A stretch of 41,211 bases of DNA from Anaerolineae bacterium (GTDB taxonomy: Bacteria > Chloroflexota > Anaerolineae > Promineifilales > Promineifilaceae), in the NCBI GenBank assembly GCA_024762395.1, contig JANTHP010000002.1:1-41211 (forward strand), read 5' to 3'. Positions within the stretch are counted from its first letter, which is position 1. Each line of letters begins with the position of its first letter. The notes beneath the pieces are model-generated. The model made no database searches, had not been told where the DNA came from, and was given only the letters and a program-made list of their open reading frames with translations. Both the position numbers and the translations under genes were made by a program. Of the stretch, positions 25,239 to 36,400 are shown in pieces.

Positions 25239-27722
25239 CTATACAACTGCGGATGATTCCTCAATGGGCGCAGCCGCTTCCTCCACGGGCAAACCTTCCA
25301 CTCGCTCGAAGGTTAACTCATCGTCAGCCACATCAATATGAATGCGGTCGCCAGATTCAAACTCGCCCTTAAGCAGTTTCACCGAAAGCGGGCTTTCCAC
25401 AAACCGCTGCAAAGCGCGTTTCAACGGCCGCGCACCAAAATCTTTGTCGTACCCCTGCCCTGCCAGCCATCTTTGCGCCGCTTCAGTCAGCTCAATCGTC
25501 AAACCGCCATGCTCGGCCAGCCGTTCCTGAACCTCTTTCATCTGCATGTTGACGATTTCAACCACATCCTCCTCGCTCAACGGCTCGAAAATGATTACCT
25601 CGTCAATCCGGTTGATAAATTCGGGGCGGAAGGTCTTCTTAAGGTCGTCCTCGATTCGTTTATGATCTGCTTTCTCGGCGGCGTCGCGGGCGCCGGCAAA
25701 ACCGAGAGCGCCGGCTTTACGCGCGAAGGATGTGCCAACGTTGCTGGTCATGACAATGACGGTGTTACGGAAATTGACAACACGGCCCTGCCCATCGGTA
25801 AGACGGCCGTCATCCAGCAATTGCAGCAGCGCATTCCACACATCCGGGTGGGCCTTCTCAACCTCATCAAAGAGAACGACAGAATACGGCCGTCGCCTGA
25901 CCTGTTCCGTTAATTGGCCGCCCTGATCATACCCCACATAGCCGGGAGGCGCGCCAAACAGACGGCTGACCGTATGTTGTTCCCGATACTCACTCATATC
26001 TATCCGAATCAGCGCATCCTCATCGTCAAACAAAAACTCAGCCAGCGCCTTCGCCAGCTCCGTCTTGCCCACGCCGGAACTACCCAGGAAGATAAACGAA
26101 CCAATCGGCCGTCGCGGGTCACTCAAGCCGGAGCGGCTGCGCCGAATCGCATCCGACAGCGCCTCAATCGCCCGATTCTGGCCCACAATACGCTCATGCA
26201 GCCGTTCCTCCATGTGCAGCAGCTTCTCCGCCTCCGTTTCCATCATCTGCGTCAGCGGAATCCCCGTCCAGGCCGAGACGACCTCGGCAATATCCTCCTC
26301 ATCCACAATCTCATCCAGCATATTTTCCGCTTGCCACGCCTCGCGCGCTTCCGAAAATTCACTCTCCAACCGCAGCCGTTCGGCTCGCTTCGTCGCCGCC
26401 CGTTCATAATCGCGCACCGTATGCGCCTCTTCCTCTTCCAAAATATGCTGGTCAAGTTCTTGCTTTAGCTGTTTCAATTCCGGCGGCAGCGTGTGCAAAG
26501 CGACGCGCAATTTGGCCGCCGCCTCGTCAATCAAATCAATCGCCTTATCCGGCAACTGCCGATCCGTCACATACCGGTACGATAATTTAGCCGCCGCCGC
26601 CAACGCCTCATCCGAGTACGTGACTTTGTGATGCGCCTCGTACCGGTCACGTAAGCCATGCAGCATCTCAATCGTCGCTTCCACATCCGGCTCATCCACA
26701 AAAACGGGGGCAAAACGGCGTTCCAACGCGCTGTCTTTTTCAATGTATTGACGATACTCATCCATCGTCGTCGCCCCTACGCATTGCAATTCGCCCCGCG
26801 CCAATGCCGGTTTGAGCATGTTGCTGGCATCCATCGCCCCCTGCGCCGAACCGGCGCCGACAACGGTGTGCAGTTCATCAATGAAAAGAATAATTTCACC
26901 CTGCGCTTGCTGAATTTCATTAACGGCCGCTTTCAGCCGTTCTTCAAACTCACCCCGGAACCGGCTGCCGGCAATCATAGCCCCCAGATCAAGCGAAACA
27001 ACCTTCTTGTTAAGCAAGTTTTCGGGCACATCGCTGGCGATGATTTTCTGGGCCAATCCTTCGACGATGGCCGTCTTACCCACGCCCGCCTCGCCGATCA
27101 GCACCGGATTGTTCTTGGTACGGCGGCTGAGCACCTGGATAACGCGCAAAATCTCATCGTCGCGGCCAATGACCGGGTCAAGTTTGCCTTCGCGCCCCAG
27201 CCTGGTCAGGTCGCGGCTGTATTTTTCTAATGTGCGGTAGCGCGTTTCAGCCTGCCTGTCGGTAACCCGCTTGCCGCCGCGTAAATCTTTGATGCCGTTA
27301 ACAATCCGGTCGCGGGTGACGCCGAATTCTTGCAAAATGCGGGCGGCGGGTGTGTTGCGCTCGCTCAAGATGGCTAAAAAGATGTGTTCGGTGGAGATAA
27401 ATTCATCTTTGAGGCGGTTGGCTTCGCCCTGGGCCAGTTCCAAAACGGTGCGGATGCGGGGCGTGTAGAAGATTTGGCCCACGCCGCCGCCGTAGACGGC
27501 TACTTTGGGGCTGGCCCGCAGTTCATCATCAAGCCGCTTCTGCATGGCGGCTACGTCTACATTCAGGTCTTGTAAAAGTTGGGGAACAGCGCCGTCGTTT
27601 TGCTCTAGCAGCGCCAAAAAGAGGTGTTCGGTATCTACCTGGGTGTGTTTGTATCGTTGAACGATTTCGTAAGCGCGGGCGGCTGCATCTTGCGCCCGTT
27701 CGGTAAAGCGGTCAAATCGCAT
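25239..27722 (-). CDS. clpC: ClpC/ClpB-family AAA+ ATPase (short M domain, ClpC-like); likely start [11 protein letters not shown]
   Basis: [143 protein letters not shown]. Confidence 0.85.
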   Translation of the reverse strand: MRFDRFTERAQDAAARAYEIVQRYKHTQVDTEHLFLALLEQNDGAVPQLLQDLNVDVAAMQKRLDDELRASPKVAVYGGGVGQIFYTPRIRTVLELAQGEANRLKDEFISTEHIFLAILSERNTPAARILQEFGVTRDRIVNGIKDLRGGKRVTDRQAETRYRTLEKYSRDLTRLGREGKLDPVIGRDDEILRVIQVLSRRTKNNPVLIGEAGVGKTAIVEGLAQKIIASDVPENLLNKKVVSLDLGAMIAGSRFRGEFEERLKAAVNEIQQAQGEIILFIDELHTVVGAGSAQGAMDASNMLKPALARGELQCVGATTMDEYRQYIEKDSALERRFAPVFVDEPDVEATIEMLHGLRDRYEAHHKVTYSDEALAAAAKLSYRYVTDRQLPDKAIDLIDEAAAKLRVALHTLPPELKQLKQELDQHILEEEEAHTVRDYERAATKRAERLRLESEFSEAREAWQAENMLDEIVDEEDIAEVVSAWTGIPLTQMMETEAEKLLHMEERLHERIVGQNRAIEALSDAIRRSRSGLSDPRRPIGSFIFLGSSGVGKTELAKALAEFLFDDEDALIRIDMSEYREQHTVSRLFGAPPGYVGYDQGGQLTEQVRRRPYSVVLFDEVEKAHPDVWNALLQLLDDGRLTDGQGRVVNFRNTVIVMTSNVGTSFARKAGALGFAGARDAAEKADHKRIEDDLKKTFRPEFINRIDEVIIFEPLSEEDVVEIVNMQMKEVQERLAEHGGLTIELTEAAQRWLAGQGYDKDFGARPLKRALQRFVESPLSVKLLKGEFESGDRIHIDVADDELTFERVEGLPVEEAAAPIEESSAVV

Positions 27723-27732
27723 ATTTGTTGTC

Positions 27733-27806
27733 CTTTCGTGAAACGTGAAACGTGAAACGTAATGCGTAAAACGTGATGCGTGATTCACGTATCACACATC
27801 ACGTCT
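27733..27806. repeat. CGTGAAA-type heptamer array in the clpC 5' region
   Basis: cgtgaaacgtgaaacgtgaaacgtaatgcgtaaaacgtgatgcgtgattcacgtatcacacatcacg. Confidence 0.8.
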
Positions 27807-27843
27807 GAGTATAGCCGGTTCGGATTGGATTGGCGTTAGAATT

Positions 27844-28263
27844 TCATAAAATGCGGGTTCCGTCGGCCTCGTAGCCGTCGCCCCAGGCCAGGATTTTGCG
27901 GGGGGTGATTTCGATGAGCCGCCATACGGCCGTTTCATCATATCGAAAATCCCATTCATACTTGTGGTAGAAATAGTCGGCCAGAACCTCTACCGTCGCC
28001 CGGTCGGCCACGTGCGCTTCGCCTTCGATGATGACAACGCTACCCGTGTCAGGCAAAGAGAGGGCAATGTTTTGATTGTAACGCATATTGGTGAATTTTT
28101 GGGTTTCATCGCCGGTGGCAATGTAGATTTTGTCATCCAGCCAGATGAACCAAACGGGCGCAAGGTGAGGACGGCCGTCGCTCCGTACCGTTGCCATCCA
28201 AATCGTCAATTCGCGCCCCAATCGGGCCTCGATTGCCCGCCATCGGGCCGGGTTTTGCCTCAT
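27844..28263 (-). CDS. Pyridoxamine 5'-phosphate oxidase-family (PPOX-type flavin/F420-binding) protein; likely start MRQNPARW
   Basis: ELTIWMATVRSDGRPHLAPVWFIWLDDKIYIATGDETQKFTNMRYNQNIALSLPDTGSVVIIEGEAHV. Confidence 0.85.
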   Translation of the reverse strand: MRQNPARWRAIEARLGRELTIWMATVRSDGRPHLAPVWFIWLDDKIYIATGDETQKFTNMRYNQNIALSLPDTGSVVIIEGEAHVADRATVEVLADYFYHKYEWDFRYDETAVWRLIEITPRKILAWGDGYEADGTRIL

Positions 28264-28389
28264 GATGGGAATTATACTGGATGAAACGTGAAGCGTGAAA
28301 CATGAAAGCCTGTTTTCGCGTTTCACAAAGGAAACATCACGGGCAATTGCCCGCCACGAAGGATGAAGGCCGCAGCCCGATTGGCGGGC

Positions 28390-28410
28390 GAACGATTTAC
28401 CAAATCGTTC
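28390..28410. repeat. 21-bp palindrome matching the terminal 10 bp of the 11753-11900 element on both sides
   Basis: gaacgattt-acc-aaatcgttc; element termini are gaacgatttg...caaatcgttc. Confidence 0.6.
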
Positions 28411-29260
28411 TACGAGGAGGGATGATGAGGCTTTGGCCGCGCCAGACGGCCGTTTCCGTCTCCATCGAAAACGCCAACATACGCCCGGCAAACTCAGATA
28501 AGTTGGCCGCATCCCCCGTCGTAAACGCCAGCGCTGCGCCGGGCCGGGCCGCCGGATTCAACAAATCATGCCGTTCCAGCAGCCGCGTTGTCTGGCGGGC
28601 AATGGCCGGAGCCGGATCAATGATGGTGATGTCTGGGCCGACAATTTGGGAGAGTAACGGCCGTACAAACGGGTAATGCGTACACCCCAACACCAGCGTA
28701 TCCACCCCTTCGGCCAACATGGGCAGCACACACGCCCGCAGCAGCCGCTCTACCGCCTCAGAATCCGTCTGTCCGCTTTCAATCAACTCCACCAACCCCA
28801 AACACGGACTCTCAAAAACCTGCACTCCCCGGGCAAACCGCGCCATCAACGCCTCGTACCGCTGGCTTTTGAACGTGCCGGCCGTTGCCAATACCCCGAC
28901 CTTGCCCCGTTTCGTTTGCGCCGCTGCCGGTTTAACCGCCGGTTCCATCCCCACAAACGGCACATCAGGAAACGTCTGACGCAAATGCGTCAGCGCCGCC
29001 CCCGATGCTGTATTGCAGGCCACTACAATCAATTTAGCGCCTAATTCCAACAGGAAGCTGGTAATCGCCTCGCTAAACGTCCGAATCTCAGCCAATGAAC
29101 GAGAACCATACGGCACATTGATCTGGTCGGCCAGGTAAATCAACTGTTCATGGGGCAGTTGCGCCCGAATATGGCGCAAGACAGACAGCCCCCCCACGCC
29201 GGAATCAAAAACGGCAATGGGCTGAAGCGGCAAGGTTTCAGGGTCATAAGGTTTCCCCAT
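28397..29260 (-). CDS. murI: Glutamate racemase; likely start MGKPYDPE
   Basis: IAVFDSGVGGLSVLRHIRAQLPHEQLIYLADQINVPYGSRS; VVACNTASGAAL; VLGCTHYPFV. Confidence 0.95.
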   Translation of the reverse strand: MGKPYDPETLPLQPIAVFDSGVGGLSVLRHIRAQLPHEQLIYLADQINVPYGSRSLAEIRTFSEAITSFLLELGAKLIVVACNTASGAALTHLRQTFPDVPFVGMEPAVKPAAAQTKRGKVGVLATAGTFKSQRYEALMARFARGVQVFESPCLGLVELIESGQTDSEAVERLLRACVLPMLAEGVDTLVLGCTHYPFVRPLLSQIVGPDITIIDPAPAIARQTTRLLERHDLLNPAARPGAALAFTTGDAANLSEFAGRMLAFSMETETAVWRGQSLIIPPRRTIW

Positions 29261-29291
29261 CACTTTGCCGCCTTGCCACCTTGCCGCCTTG

Positions 29292-30047
29292 CTACTTACT
29301 GCCATTCGCCGATACGTTTACTAGCCCTTCAAACAGCGCCAACATCGCCCGGTCATCCTGGTACATCGCCTCAGGATGCCACTGCACGCCAATGGCAAAG
29401 GGATGATCCGGCGCTTCAATGCCCTCGATTAAGCCATCTTCTGAACGAGCCGTCACAACCAGCCCCGGCGCCAAATCGCGCACGCCTTGATGATGGATGC
29501 TGTTTACGGCTGCGCTCCGCCCCGGCCAATAATGGGCTATCTTGGAATCCGGTTCAATCTCAACCTGATGGGCGATGTGGTTACGGGGATAAGGCGTTCT
29601 AAAATCATGCTTATCGGCGCCGGGCATCTGGCTTTGCACATCCTGCCACAAGGTTCCGCCCATAGCCACGTTGAATACTTGATGCCCGCGGCAGATGGCT
29701 AAGAATGGTTTTTGCTCGGTAACGGCCGTTTGCGTAAGCGCCAGCTCTAATTCATCCCGTTCCTGATCAATCCCCCTCAACTCAGCCTGCAATTCTTTGC
29801 TGTAACGCCAATAATCAATATCGCCGCCGCCCGGCAGCAGCAAACCGTCAACCCGATCGAAAACCTGCCGCCAGGCTGCTTCATCCAGACAAAGCGGAAC
29901 CAAAACAGGAATACCGCCAGCGGCAATAATCGCCTGCGTATAAGGCGCATTCACGCCAACAACATTCAACTGACCAACTTGTTTACGATAGGTGGTACAG
30001 CCGATTAACGGCCGTCTTCCCCCTGGAGATGAGTGCAAAGATGTCAT
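29292..30047 (-). CDS. Gamma-glutamyl-gamma-aminobutyrate hydrolase-family (peptidase C26) class-I amidotransferase
   Basis: RPLIGCTTYRKQ; LLLPGGGDIDYWRY; KPFLAICRGHQVFNVAMGGTLWQDVQ; IEAPDHPFAIGVQWHPEAM. Confidence 0.9.
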   Translation of the reverse strand: MTSLHSSPGGRRPLIGCTTYRKQVGQLNVVGVNAPYTQAIIAAGGIPVLVPLCLDEAAWRQVFDRVDGLLLPGGGDIDYWRYSKELQAELRGIDQERDELELALTQTAVTEQKPFLAICRGHQVFNVAMGGTLWQDVQSQMPGADKHDFRTPYPRNHIAHQVEIEPDSKIAHYWPGRSAAVNSIHHQGVRDLAPGLVVTARSEDGLIEGIEAPDHPFAIGVQWHPEAMYQDDRAMLALFEGLVNVSANGSK

Positions 30048-30079
30048 TAAGCCTCCAATCTGCTTATGTCAAAGCAAAA

Positions 30080-30106
30080 AGGGTGAAAGCTCACAGCTTT
30101 CACCCT
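30080..30106 (-). terminator. Rho-independent terminator of rplS
   Basis: agggtgaaagct-cac-agctttcaccct; on the minus strand followed by a T tract (ttttttgc). Confidence 0.8.
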
Positions 30107-30162
30107 GAAAATAACAATAACCACTCACAGCAATGGTCACATTTTATGAACAACTGCAAGAA

Positions 30163-30519
30163 TCAGTAAATACGCTTTTCCCGTAGGCGGGCTGATTTAC
30201 CAGTGCGCTCGCGCAAATAGTAAAGCTGGGCGCGGCGCACATGTGCATGACGATGCACCTCAATCTTTTCAATACGCGGCGAACGCAGCAAGAATGTTCG
30301 TTCAACGCCAATCCCATTAGAAGCAATGCGGCGGACCGTAAAATTACGATTATTCCCGTTGCCACGCAGCCGAATGATGACGCCGCGTACCAACTGGACA
30401 CGCTCATTACGCTGCCCGACGTTAATCCGTAAATGAACCGTTACATTATCGCCTACCCGCAACTGCGGCAGCGACTCATTACCTTCCTTATCAAAAGCCT
30501 TCAAAAGTAAATCAGACAT
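30163..30519 (-). CDS. rplS: 50S ribosomal protein L19
   Basis: LPQLRVGDNVTVHLRINVGQRNERVQLVRGVIIRLRGNGNNRNFTVRRIASNGIGVERTFLLRSPRIEKIEVHRHAHVRRAQLYYLRERTGKSARLRE. Confidence 0.95.
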   Translation of the reverse strand: MSDLLLKAFDKEGNESLPQLRVGDNVTVHLRINVGQRNERVQLVRGVIIRLRGNGNNRNFTVRRIASNGIGVERTFLLRSPRIEKIEVHRHAHVRRAQLYYLRERTGKSARLREKRIY

Positions 30520-30571
30520 GAGCAATCTCTCCGACAAATAGGGCGCGCCTATTTTAGTTTTAGCATAAAGA

Positions 30572-30589
30572 AGCCCGCTATTGCGGGCT
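30572..30589 (-). terminator. Hairpin downstream of the cold-shock gene
   Basis: agcccgc-tatt-gcgggct; T-rich on the minus strand 3' side. Confidence 0.6.
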
Positions 30590-30669
30590 AGAAATCAAAC
30601 TATATCATGCCTGGAACCAATGAGCAAGAAAAACTCGATTCCAGATCACCCCTTTATTGGGGGTGAATT

Positions 30670-30879
30670 TTACACCTTTGAAACGTTAGCCGCAGCCGGA
30701 CCTTTAGGGCCTTCTTCAACCACAAACTGAACGCGCTGGCCTTCTTCCAAACTGCGATACCCTTCGGAGTTGATAGCGGAGAAATGCACAAACACATCAC
30801 CACCATTATCGCGGGAAATAAAACCAAATCCCTTCTTGTCGCTGAACCATTTGACGGTTCCTGTTTCCATCTCGCTCAT
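30670..30879 (-). CDS. Cold-shock domain protein (CspA family)
   Basis: [63 protein letters not shown]. Confidence 0.95.
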   Translation of the reverse strand: MSEMETGTVKWFSDKKGFGFISRDNGGDVFVHFSAINSEGYRSLEEGQRVQFVVEEGPKGPAAANVSKV

Positions 30880-30933
30880 TCTTAAACCTACCTTGTGTTA
30901 AAAAAATTTACCAATTGCTTGTATTTTAAGACA

Positions 30934-30971
30934 TAAAAAAACCGCCCAGACTTGTGCTACGCCTGGGCGGT
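30934..30971 (-). terminator. Rho-independent terminator, minus strand
   Basis: accgcccag ... ctgggcggt with a T tract (ttttttt) on the minus strand. Confidence 0.7.
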
Positions 30972-31050
30972 GCATTTTAGTCATCAAAAAAACAAAGCAA
31001 CAAACTATCTGCAAAAAACTATACCGTATTTTCCCTGTTCCGTCAAAATA

Positions 31051-31090
31051 AAAAAGCCTCGGCCATTCAATTTGGCAGCAAGGCTTTTTT
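31051..31090. terminator. Bidirectional-looking hairpin terminator
   Basis: aaaaagcct ... aggcttttt. Confidence 0.6.
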
Positions 31091-31110
31091 GTTTGGATCC
31101 TGTATGGGAA

Positions 31111-31308
31111 TTAACGATCTTTTTTCAAAACCGGCAATCCGTTCTTGCTCTCAGAAACGACGTACCCTTCCGGTACTGCGTCCAATGCCCCATCCTTAAC
31201 TTCTTTGGCGAAGAAATAAATGGTTTGTGTACGGCCGTTCTTCAACTGCGTATCACGTTTATGCAAAAAGTAAGTGCGATCCTTTGAATTTGTAAAACTA
31301 AAAGCCAT
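31111..31308 (-). CDS. Small conserved-looking protein (65 aa) of unknown function
   Basis: MAFSFTNSKDRTYFLHKRDTQLKNGRTQTIYFFAKEVKDGALDAVPEGYVVSESKNGLPVLKKDR; RBS (gaaggtaaaaa) upstream; flanked by terminators. Confidence 0.7.
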   Translation of the reverse strand: MAFSFTNSKDRTYFLHKRDTQLKNGRTQTIYFFAKEVKDGALDAVPEGYVVSESKNGLPVLKKDR

Positions 31309-31577
31309 TTTTTACCTTCCTTTATCAAAAATATCTTGTCCAAGTTTATGTAGCTGTGCCATCAAGTAAAACCTGGTAACGGACAAACTGCCACAACCGT
31401 GACAGGAGCCATATTAAAGCAATCCCTGTCTATTGGCAAGGAATTTTCATAAACAAGATGCAGATTGTCAACTGTTTATCACTTTTGACGCCCTATTTTC
31501 CGGCTGTTATACTTCTCCGACTGGTGTGACGCTGTAACAATGAACTAAGAAACATCAAATTACGAGATAAAAAAATC

Positions 31578-33308
31578 ATGAGACTATCAAAATCTTTCGG
31601 CAAAACATTACGCGAGGCGCCGGCCGACGCCGAACTAGCCAGCCACAAACTACTCATCCGCGGCAACTTTGTCCGCCCAACGGGAGCCGGTATTTACACA
31701 TTCATGCCCTTCGGCTACCGCGTCATCCGCAAAATCTGGGCTATTTTAGCTGATGAGATGGACGCCATTGGCGGCCAGGAAATGTGGATGCCTAACCTGC
31801 ACCCGTCGGCGTTGTGGGAAGCGACCGGCCGCTGGAATACAATGGACGTGTTGATGAAAGTAAAAGGGGGCGGCAGCCGCGAATACGCCCTATCGGCCAC
31901 CCATGAGGAAATCGTGGTGGATTTAGCCTTGCGCGAAACGGAAAGCTACCGCGACTTGCCGCGCATGATTTACCACATCAGCAAAAAGTTCCGCGACGAA
32001 CCGCGCGCGCGGGGCGGGCTGATGCGGCTGCGCGAGTTCATCATGAAGGACGCCTACACGCTGGATACAAGCGAGGAGGCATTGGATGAGTATTATCCGC
32101 AGATGATTCAGGCGTATTACAATATTTTTGAACGCTGCGGCACGCCCGCTTTGGCGATTAACGCCGATGTGGGAGCAATGGGCGGCAAAAGTTCGCATGA
32201 GTTTGTTGTTCCTCACGACCAGGGGGAGGATACGTTTATTGCCTGCGCTGATTGTGATTATGCGGCGAATGTGGAAGCGGCCGTTTTTGTGCGCGAAGGA
32301 GACAAGCCGGAAAAACTGGACGATCTGGTTAAAACAGCTACGCCAAATTGCAAAACCATTGCCGACGTAGCTGATTTTATCGGCGTGCCTACCAGTCAAA
32401 CGGGCAAGGCTGTCTTTTATTGGTGGACGGCGGCCGGCGAGCAAGAAGATGCGGGCCGTTTCATCTTCGGACTCGTTCGCGGTGATTTAGAGGTTAACGA
32501 GGTCAAACTAATCAATGCTTTGGGCGGCGGAACTGTTCGCGCCGCCACCGATGAGGAAATTATCGCCGCTGGCGCGACGCCCGGCTATGCCTCCCCCATC
32601 GGCCTGACCATCGCCGACAGCCTGGATGCGCCCGGCGTTTACGTCATTGCCGACACATCGCTGAAAGCGGGCGGTAATTTTGTTGTGGGCGCCAATGATG
32701 AAGGCTACCATTTTACCGGCGCAAACTATCCCCGCGACTTTGCCGTCAGCCAAATGGCCGACATCGCTCAGGCGGATACGGGATACAAATGCGCCCAATG
32801 CGGCGGCCGAATTGAAGCGCGGCGAGCTATCGAAGCCGGTCACTGTTTCAAATTAGGCACGCGCTACAGTAAAGCAACTAACGCCACTTATCTGGATAAA
32901 AACGGTAAGCCACAGTTTATTTACATGGGGTCTTACGGCATCGGCATAGACCGGTTGATGGCAATCATTGTGGAGAAACATCATGACGATTACGGCATTA
33001 TTTGGCCGGAAAGTGTGGCTCCGTTCCAGGTACATTTGATGCACATCGGCAAGGGGAGTGATGTCCGCAAAACGGCCGATTCTCTCTACGACTCGCTGCG
33101 AAAAGAAGGCTTTGAGGTATTGTACGATGACCGCGAAGCCAGCCCCGGCGTTAAGTTCAATGACGCCGACTTGATTGGTATCCCGTGGCGGGTTACCGTG
33201 GGCGGGCGCAGCCTGGCCCAAGGCGGTGTGGAAGTGAAACAACGCAGTGAAAAGGAGCGTCACCTGGTTCCAATTGAGGAATTAGCGGCTTTTTTGCGCC
33301 AATCGTAG
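31578..33308 (+). CDS. proS: Prolyl-tRNA synthetase, bacterial (ProS) type
   Basis: LIRGNFVRPTGAGIYTFMPFGYRVIRKI; SATHEEIVVDLA; FRDEPRARGGLMRLREFIMKDAYTLD; YIMGSYGIGIDRLMA-like motif (YMGSYGIGIDRLMAIIVEKHHDDYGIIWPESVAPFQVHL). Confidence 0.95.
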   Translation: MRLSKSFGKTLREAPADAELASHKLLIRGNFVRPTGAGIYTFMPFGYRVIRKIWAILADEMDAIGGQEMWMPNLHPSALWEATGRWNTMDVLMKVKGGGSREYALSATHEEIVVDLALRETESYRDLPRMIYHISKKFRDEPRARGGLMRLREFIMKDAYTLDTSEEALDEYYPQMIQAYYNIFERCGTPALAINADVGAMGGKSSHEFVVPHDQGEDTFIACADCDYAANVEAAVFVREGDKPEKLDDLVKTATPNCKTIADVADFIGVPTSQTGKAVFYWWTAAGEQEDAGRFIFGLVRGDLEVNEVKLINALGGGTVRAATDEEIIAAGATPGYASPIGLTIADSLDAPGVYVIADTSLKAGGNFVVGANDEGYHFTGANYPRDFAVSQMADIAQADTGYKCAQCGGRIEARRAIEAGHCFKLGTRYSKATNATYLDKNGKPQFIYMGSYGIGIDRLMAIIVEKHHDDYGIIWPESVAPFQVHLMHIGKGSDVRKTADSLYDSLRKEGFEVLYDDREASPGVKFNDADLIGIPWRVTVGGRSLAQGGVEVKQRSEKERHLVPIEELAAFLRQS

Positions 33309-33335
33309 CATTTACGCACACGAATGCATCTATTG

Positions 33336-33371
33336 TCCCTCCGGCTGTTTGCAACAGTCGGGGGGATTTTT
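33336..33371 (+). terminator. Rho-independent terminator of proS
   Basis: tccctccggctgtt-tgc-aacagtcggggggatttttg. Confidence 0.75.
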
Positions 33372-33477
33372 GTATGCCTGTTTGTCCCCAAAATAGGAGG
33401 GATAGATGATGGAAATAGGAAACGGCCGTGTTACAATGGAACCTATTGACACACCAAAACACATTATGGAAATTTAG

Positions 33478-36400
33478 ATGTCTTGGCAATTCCCTCCTCC
33501 CATTGGCCTTTTAATCATCGGAACCACCTTAACGGCCGTTCTGGCCTATTTGGGTTGGCGGCGACGGCCGCTGCCCGCAGCGCTGCCATTCACCATTTTA
33601 ATGCTGGCCATCACAGAATGGTCGGCAGGGTACGCATTGCAGTTAGCCAGCGCCGATATGTCATCCATTCTTTTTTGGGCGCGCGTGCAATACTTGGGAA
33701 TTGTCATTGTGCCCGCAGCCTGGTTGGTCTTCGCTCTGCAATACAGCGGGCTGGACAGATGGCTTTCGCCCCGCAATCTACTTTTCCTGGCTATCCATCC
33801 CATAACCATCCTTCTGCTTATTTGGACTGATGATACCCATCACCTAGTCTGGTCTACACGCGGGTTGGTATATGTAAACGATTGGTTCCTGGTCACCAGC
33901 TTTGGCCCCTGGTTCTGGGTTAATATCGTCTACATATACGCGCTGATTTTTATGGGCACGGTTTTGATTGCCCAAACTGTTGTTCGTTCTACACGGCCGT
34001 ATCGCACACAAGGCATCATTTTACTGTTCGGCGCGCTCGCCCCCTTGTTTGCCAGTATCCTATTTGTGACCCATCTCAACCCATACCCCCATCTGGACAT
34101 TACCTCGTTCAGCTTCACTTTTACTGGCATAACATGGTTTTGGGGCCTATTTCGGTTACGCTTGTTAGAAATCATGCCAGTTGCACAAGCAACCATCGTT
34201 CAACATATGTCAGATGGGGCCATTGTGTTAGATGCGCATCGCCACATCCTTTACATCAACCCAATCGCTGAAAATATCTTTGCCGTTTCCGCATCTGAGG
34301 CAATTGGACAACCGATCGAATCGGTCTTTGCCGCCGGCGGTTCATTGATAGAGCATCTTAGCCAATCAAAAGCCCAAACCACTATCACCATTGGCAGCGG
34401 CCCAACAGTGCGCTACATTGATTGTCTCATCACTAAACTGTATGCTCAAAACGGCCGTATCACTGGCACCCTTCTCACTCTGCACGACATCACAAAAAAC
34501 AAACAAACTGAAGACAGTTTGCGCCAAAGCGAACGCTACTTCAAACTTCTAAACGACATCACGCAAACGGCCGTTAACACACTCGATCTACACACCATGC
34601 TGCAAACCCTTGCCGACAGATTAGGCGAACTGATAAACGCCGACGCCTGTCACATCACCTTGTGGGATGAAACAAACCGGCAAACAATCCCCGCTGCCGC
34701 ATCCGGCCCATTCCGCGACACCTATGCCTCCATTCAGACTGAACCGGATGAATTGACCATGACCATGACCGTCTTGGATATTGGTCATGCGTTAGCAATA
34801 GACAAAACCATGGATTCACCCTACGTCAGCAAACGCCTGTTGGCGCACTTTCCCGATACCAGCGCCGTTTTAGCGCTCCCCCTCATTGCCGCCGGGCAAA
34901 AATTAGGCGCGGCCCATCTCATCTTCAATGACATTCATATTTTCACAGATGAAGAAGTCACTCATGGTGAACAAGCGGCCCAACAAATCGCCCTGGCCAT
35001 CGCCAAAACAAAACTGAATGCCGCAACCAAACGACAATTAGAAGAATTAACTGTTCTCAATAAAATTGCCGTTATTGGAACCGAAGCCACCGACATTGAC
35101 GAGTTAATTGATCGAACAACACAAATCATCGGAGATACCTTTTACCCCGAAAATTTCGGCATGATGCTGTTAGATGAAGCGGCGGGCGTCTTACACACAC
35201 ACCACTCGTACCAACACCGTTCTGAAGATAAACCAGTTGCGACTCTACCTATCAGCCAGGGGATAACCGGAAAAGTAGCCCGAACCGGCCGCCCATGCCG
35301 CGTCGCAAATGTCCTAAACGACCCAAGTTACCACACGGCAATACTCAAAACGCGCTCCGAATTATGCGTCCCCCTCAAGGTAGATGATCGGATCATTGGC
35401 GTAATTAACACGGAAAGTTCCCAAATAAACGCCTTTTCGCCAGACGATGAACGGCTGCTCACCACGCTGGCCGGACAGTTAGCCACAGCCATCAAAAAGA
35501 TTCAGTTGTTGGAAGCCGAACAATTACGGCGACAAGAAGCAGAAACCTTGCGGGAAGCCACCGCGACGCTAACTTCAATGCTAGACCTGGGACAGCTACT
35601 GGATGTGATCCTAACTCAACTCGAAACAGTGGTCGCTTATGACAGCGCCACGATATTTCTCTTTGAAGGCGACTACGGCCGTATCGTTGCCGCACGGGGA
35701 TTGCCCGATAATGAAAGCGCGCTTGGGCAACTGCTGCGGATTAAAGATGACCAGTTAACCCATAATGTGCAACAAAACAAGCAGCCAATCTGCCTGCATG
35801 ACGCACAAGCACACCCATCATTTCAGGGATGGTTGAACACATCATACATCAGAGGTTGGATGGCAATTCCCTTAATCGTGCGCGGCGAGACCATTGGTCA
35901 AATGACACTGGATAGCCGGCAAGTTGGCAGCTATGAGCCAGCCGATGCCGAACTGGCGCTGGCTTTTGCTAATCAGGCAGCGGCGGCGCTTGAAAATGCG
36001 CGCCTTTACAGCACCGAACAACAAAGCCGTAAGACAGCCGAAATTCTACGAGCTGCCAACGAAACACTCACGAAAAACCTGGATCCGACTACTGTTTTGG
36101 ATACACTGCTTGATTTTCTGCGTCAACTCATCCCCTATGACAGCGCCAGTGTTATGCTGCTGCAGAAGAACAACCGGATTACGGTGGCCGCGGCGCACGG
36201 TTACGAGCGTTGGGCCGATATCGAAACGATTAAGCAGGTAACATTCGACCTGGAAACCAATTGGTCGTTTCGCACGCTTTTCCAGTCACAAAAAGGGATG
36301 TTATTAGCCAATACGTATGATTATCCTGAATGGGAACGACATCCTGACACAACGTATATTCAGAGTTGGTTGGGTGTGCCGTTGGTAATTGGGCAAGATG

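Noticed and set aside
27844-28512. N-terminal extension of the PPOX-family ORF (MRPTYLSLPGVCWRF...)
   Set aside because: The extension runs through a heptamer array and the 28390 palindrome; MRQNPARW (28263) is the plausible start.
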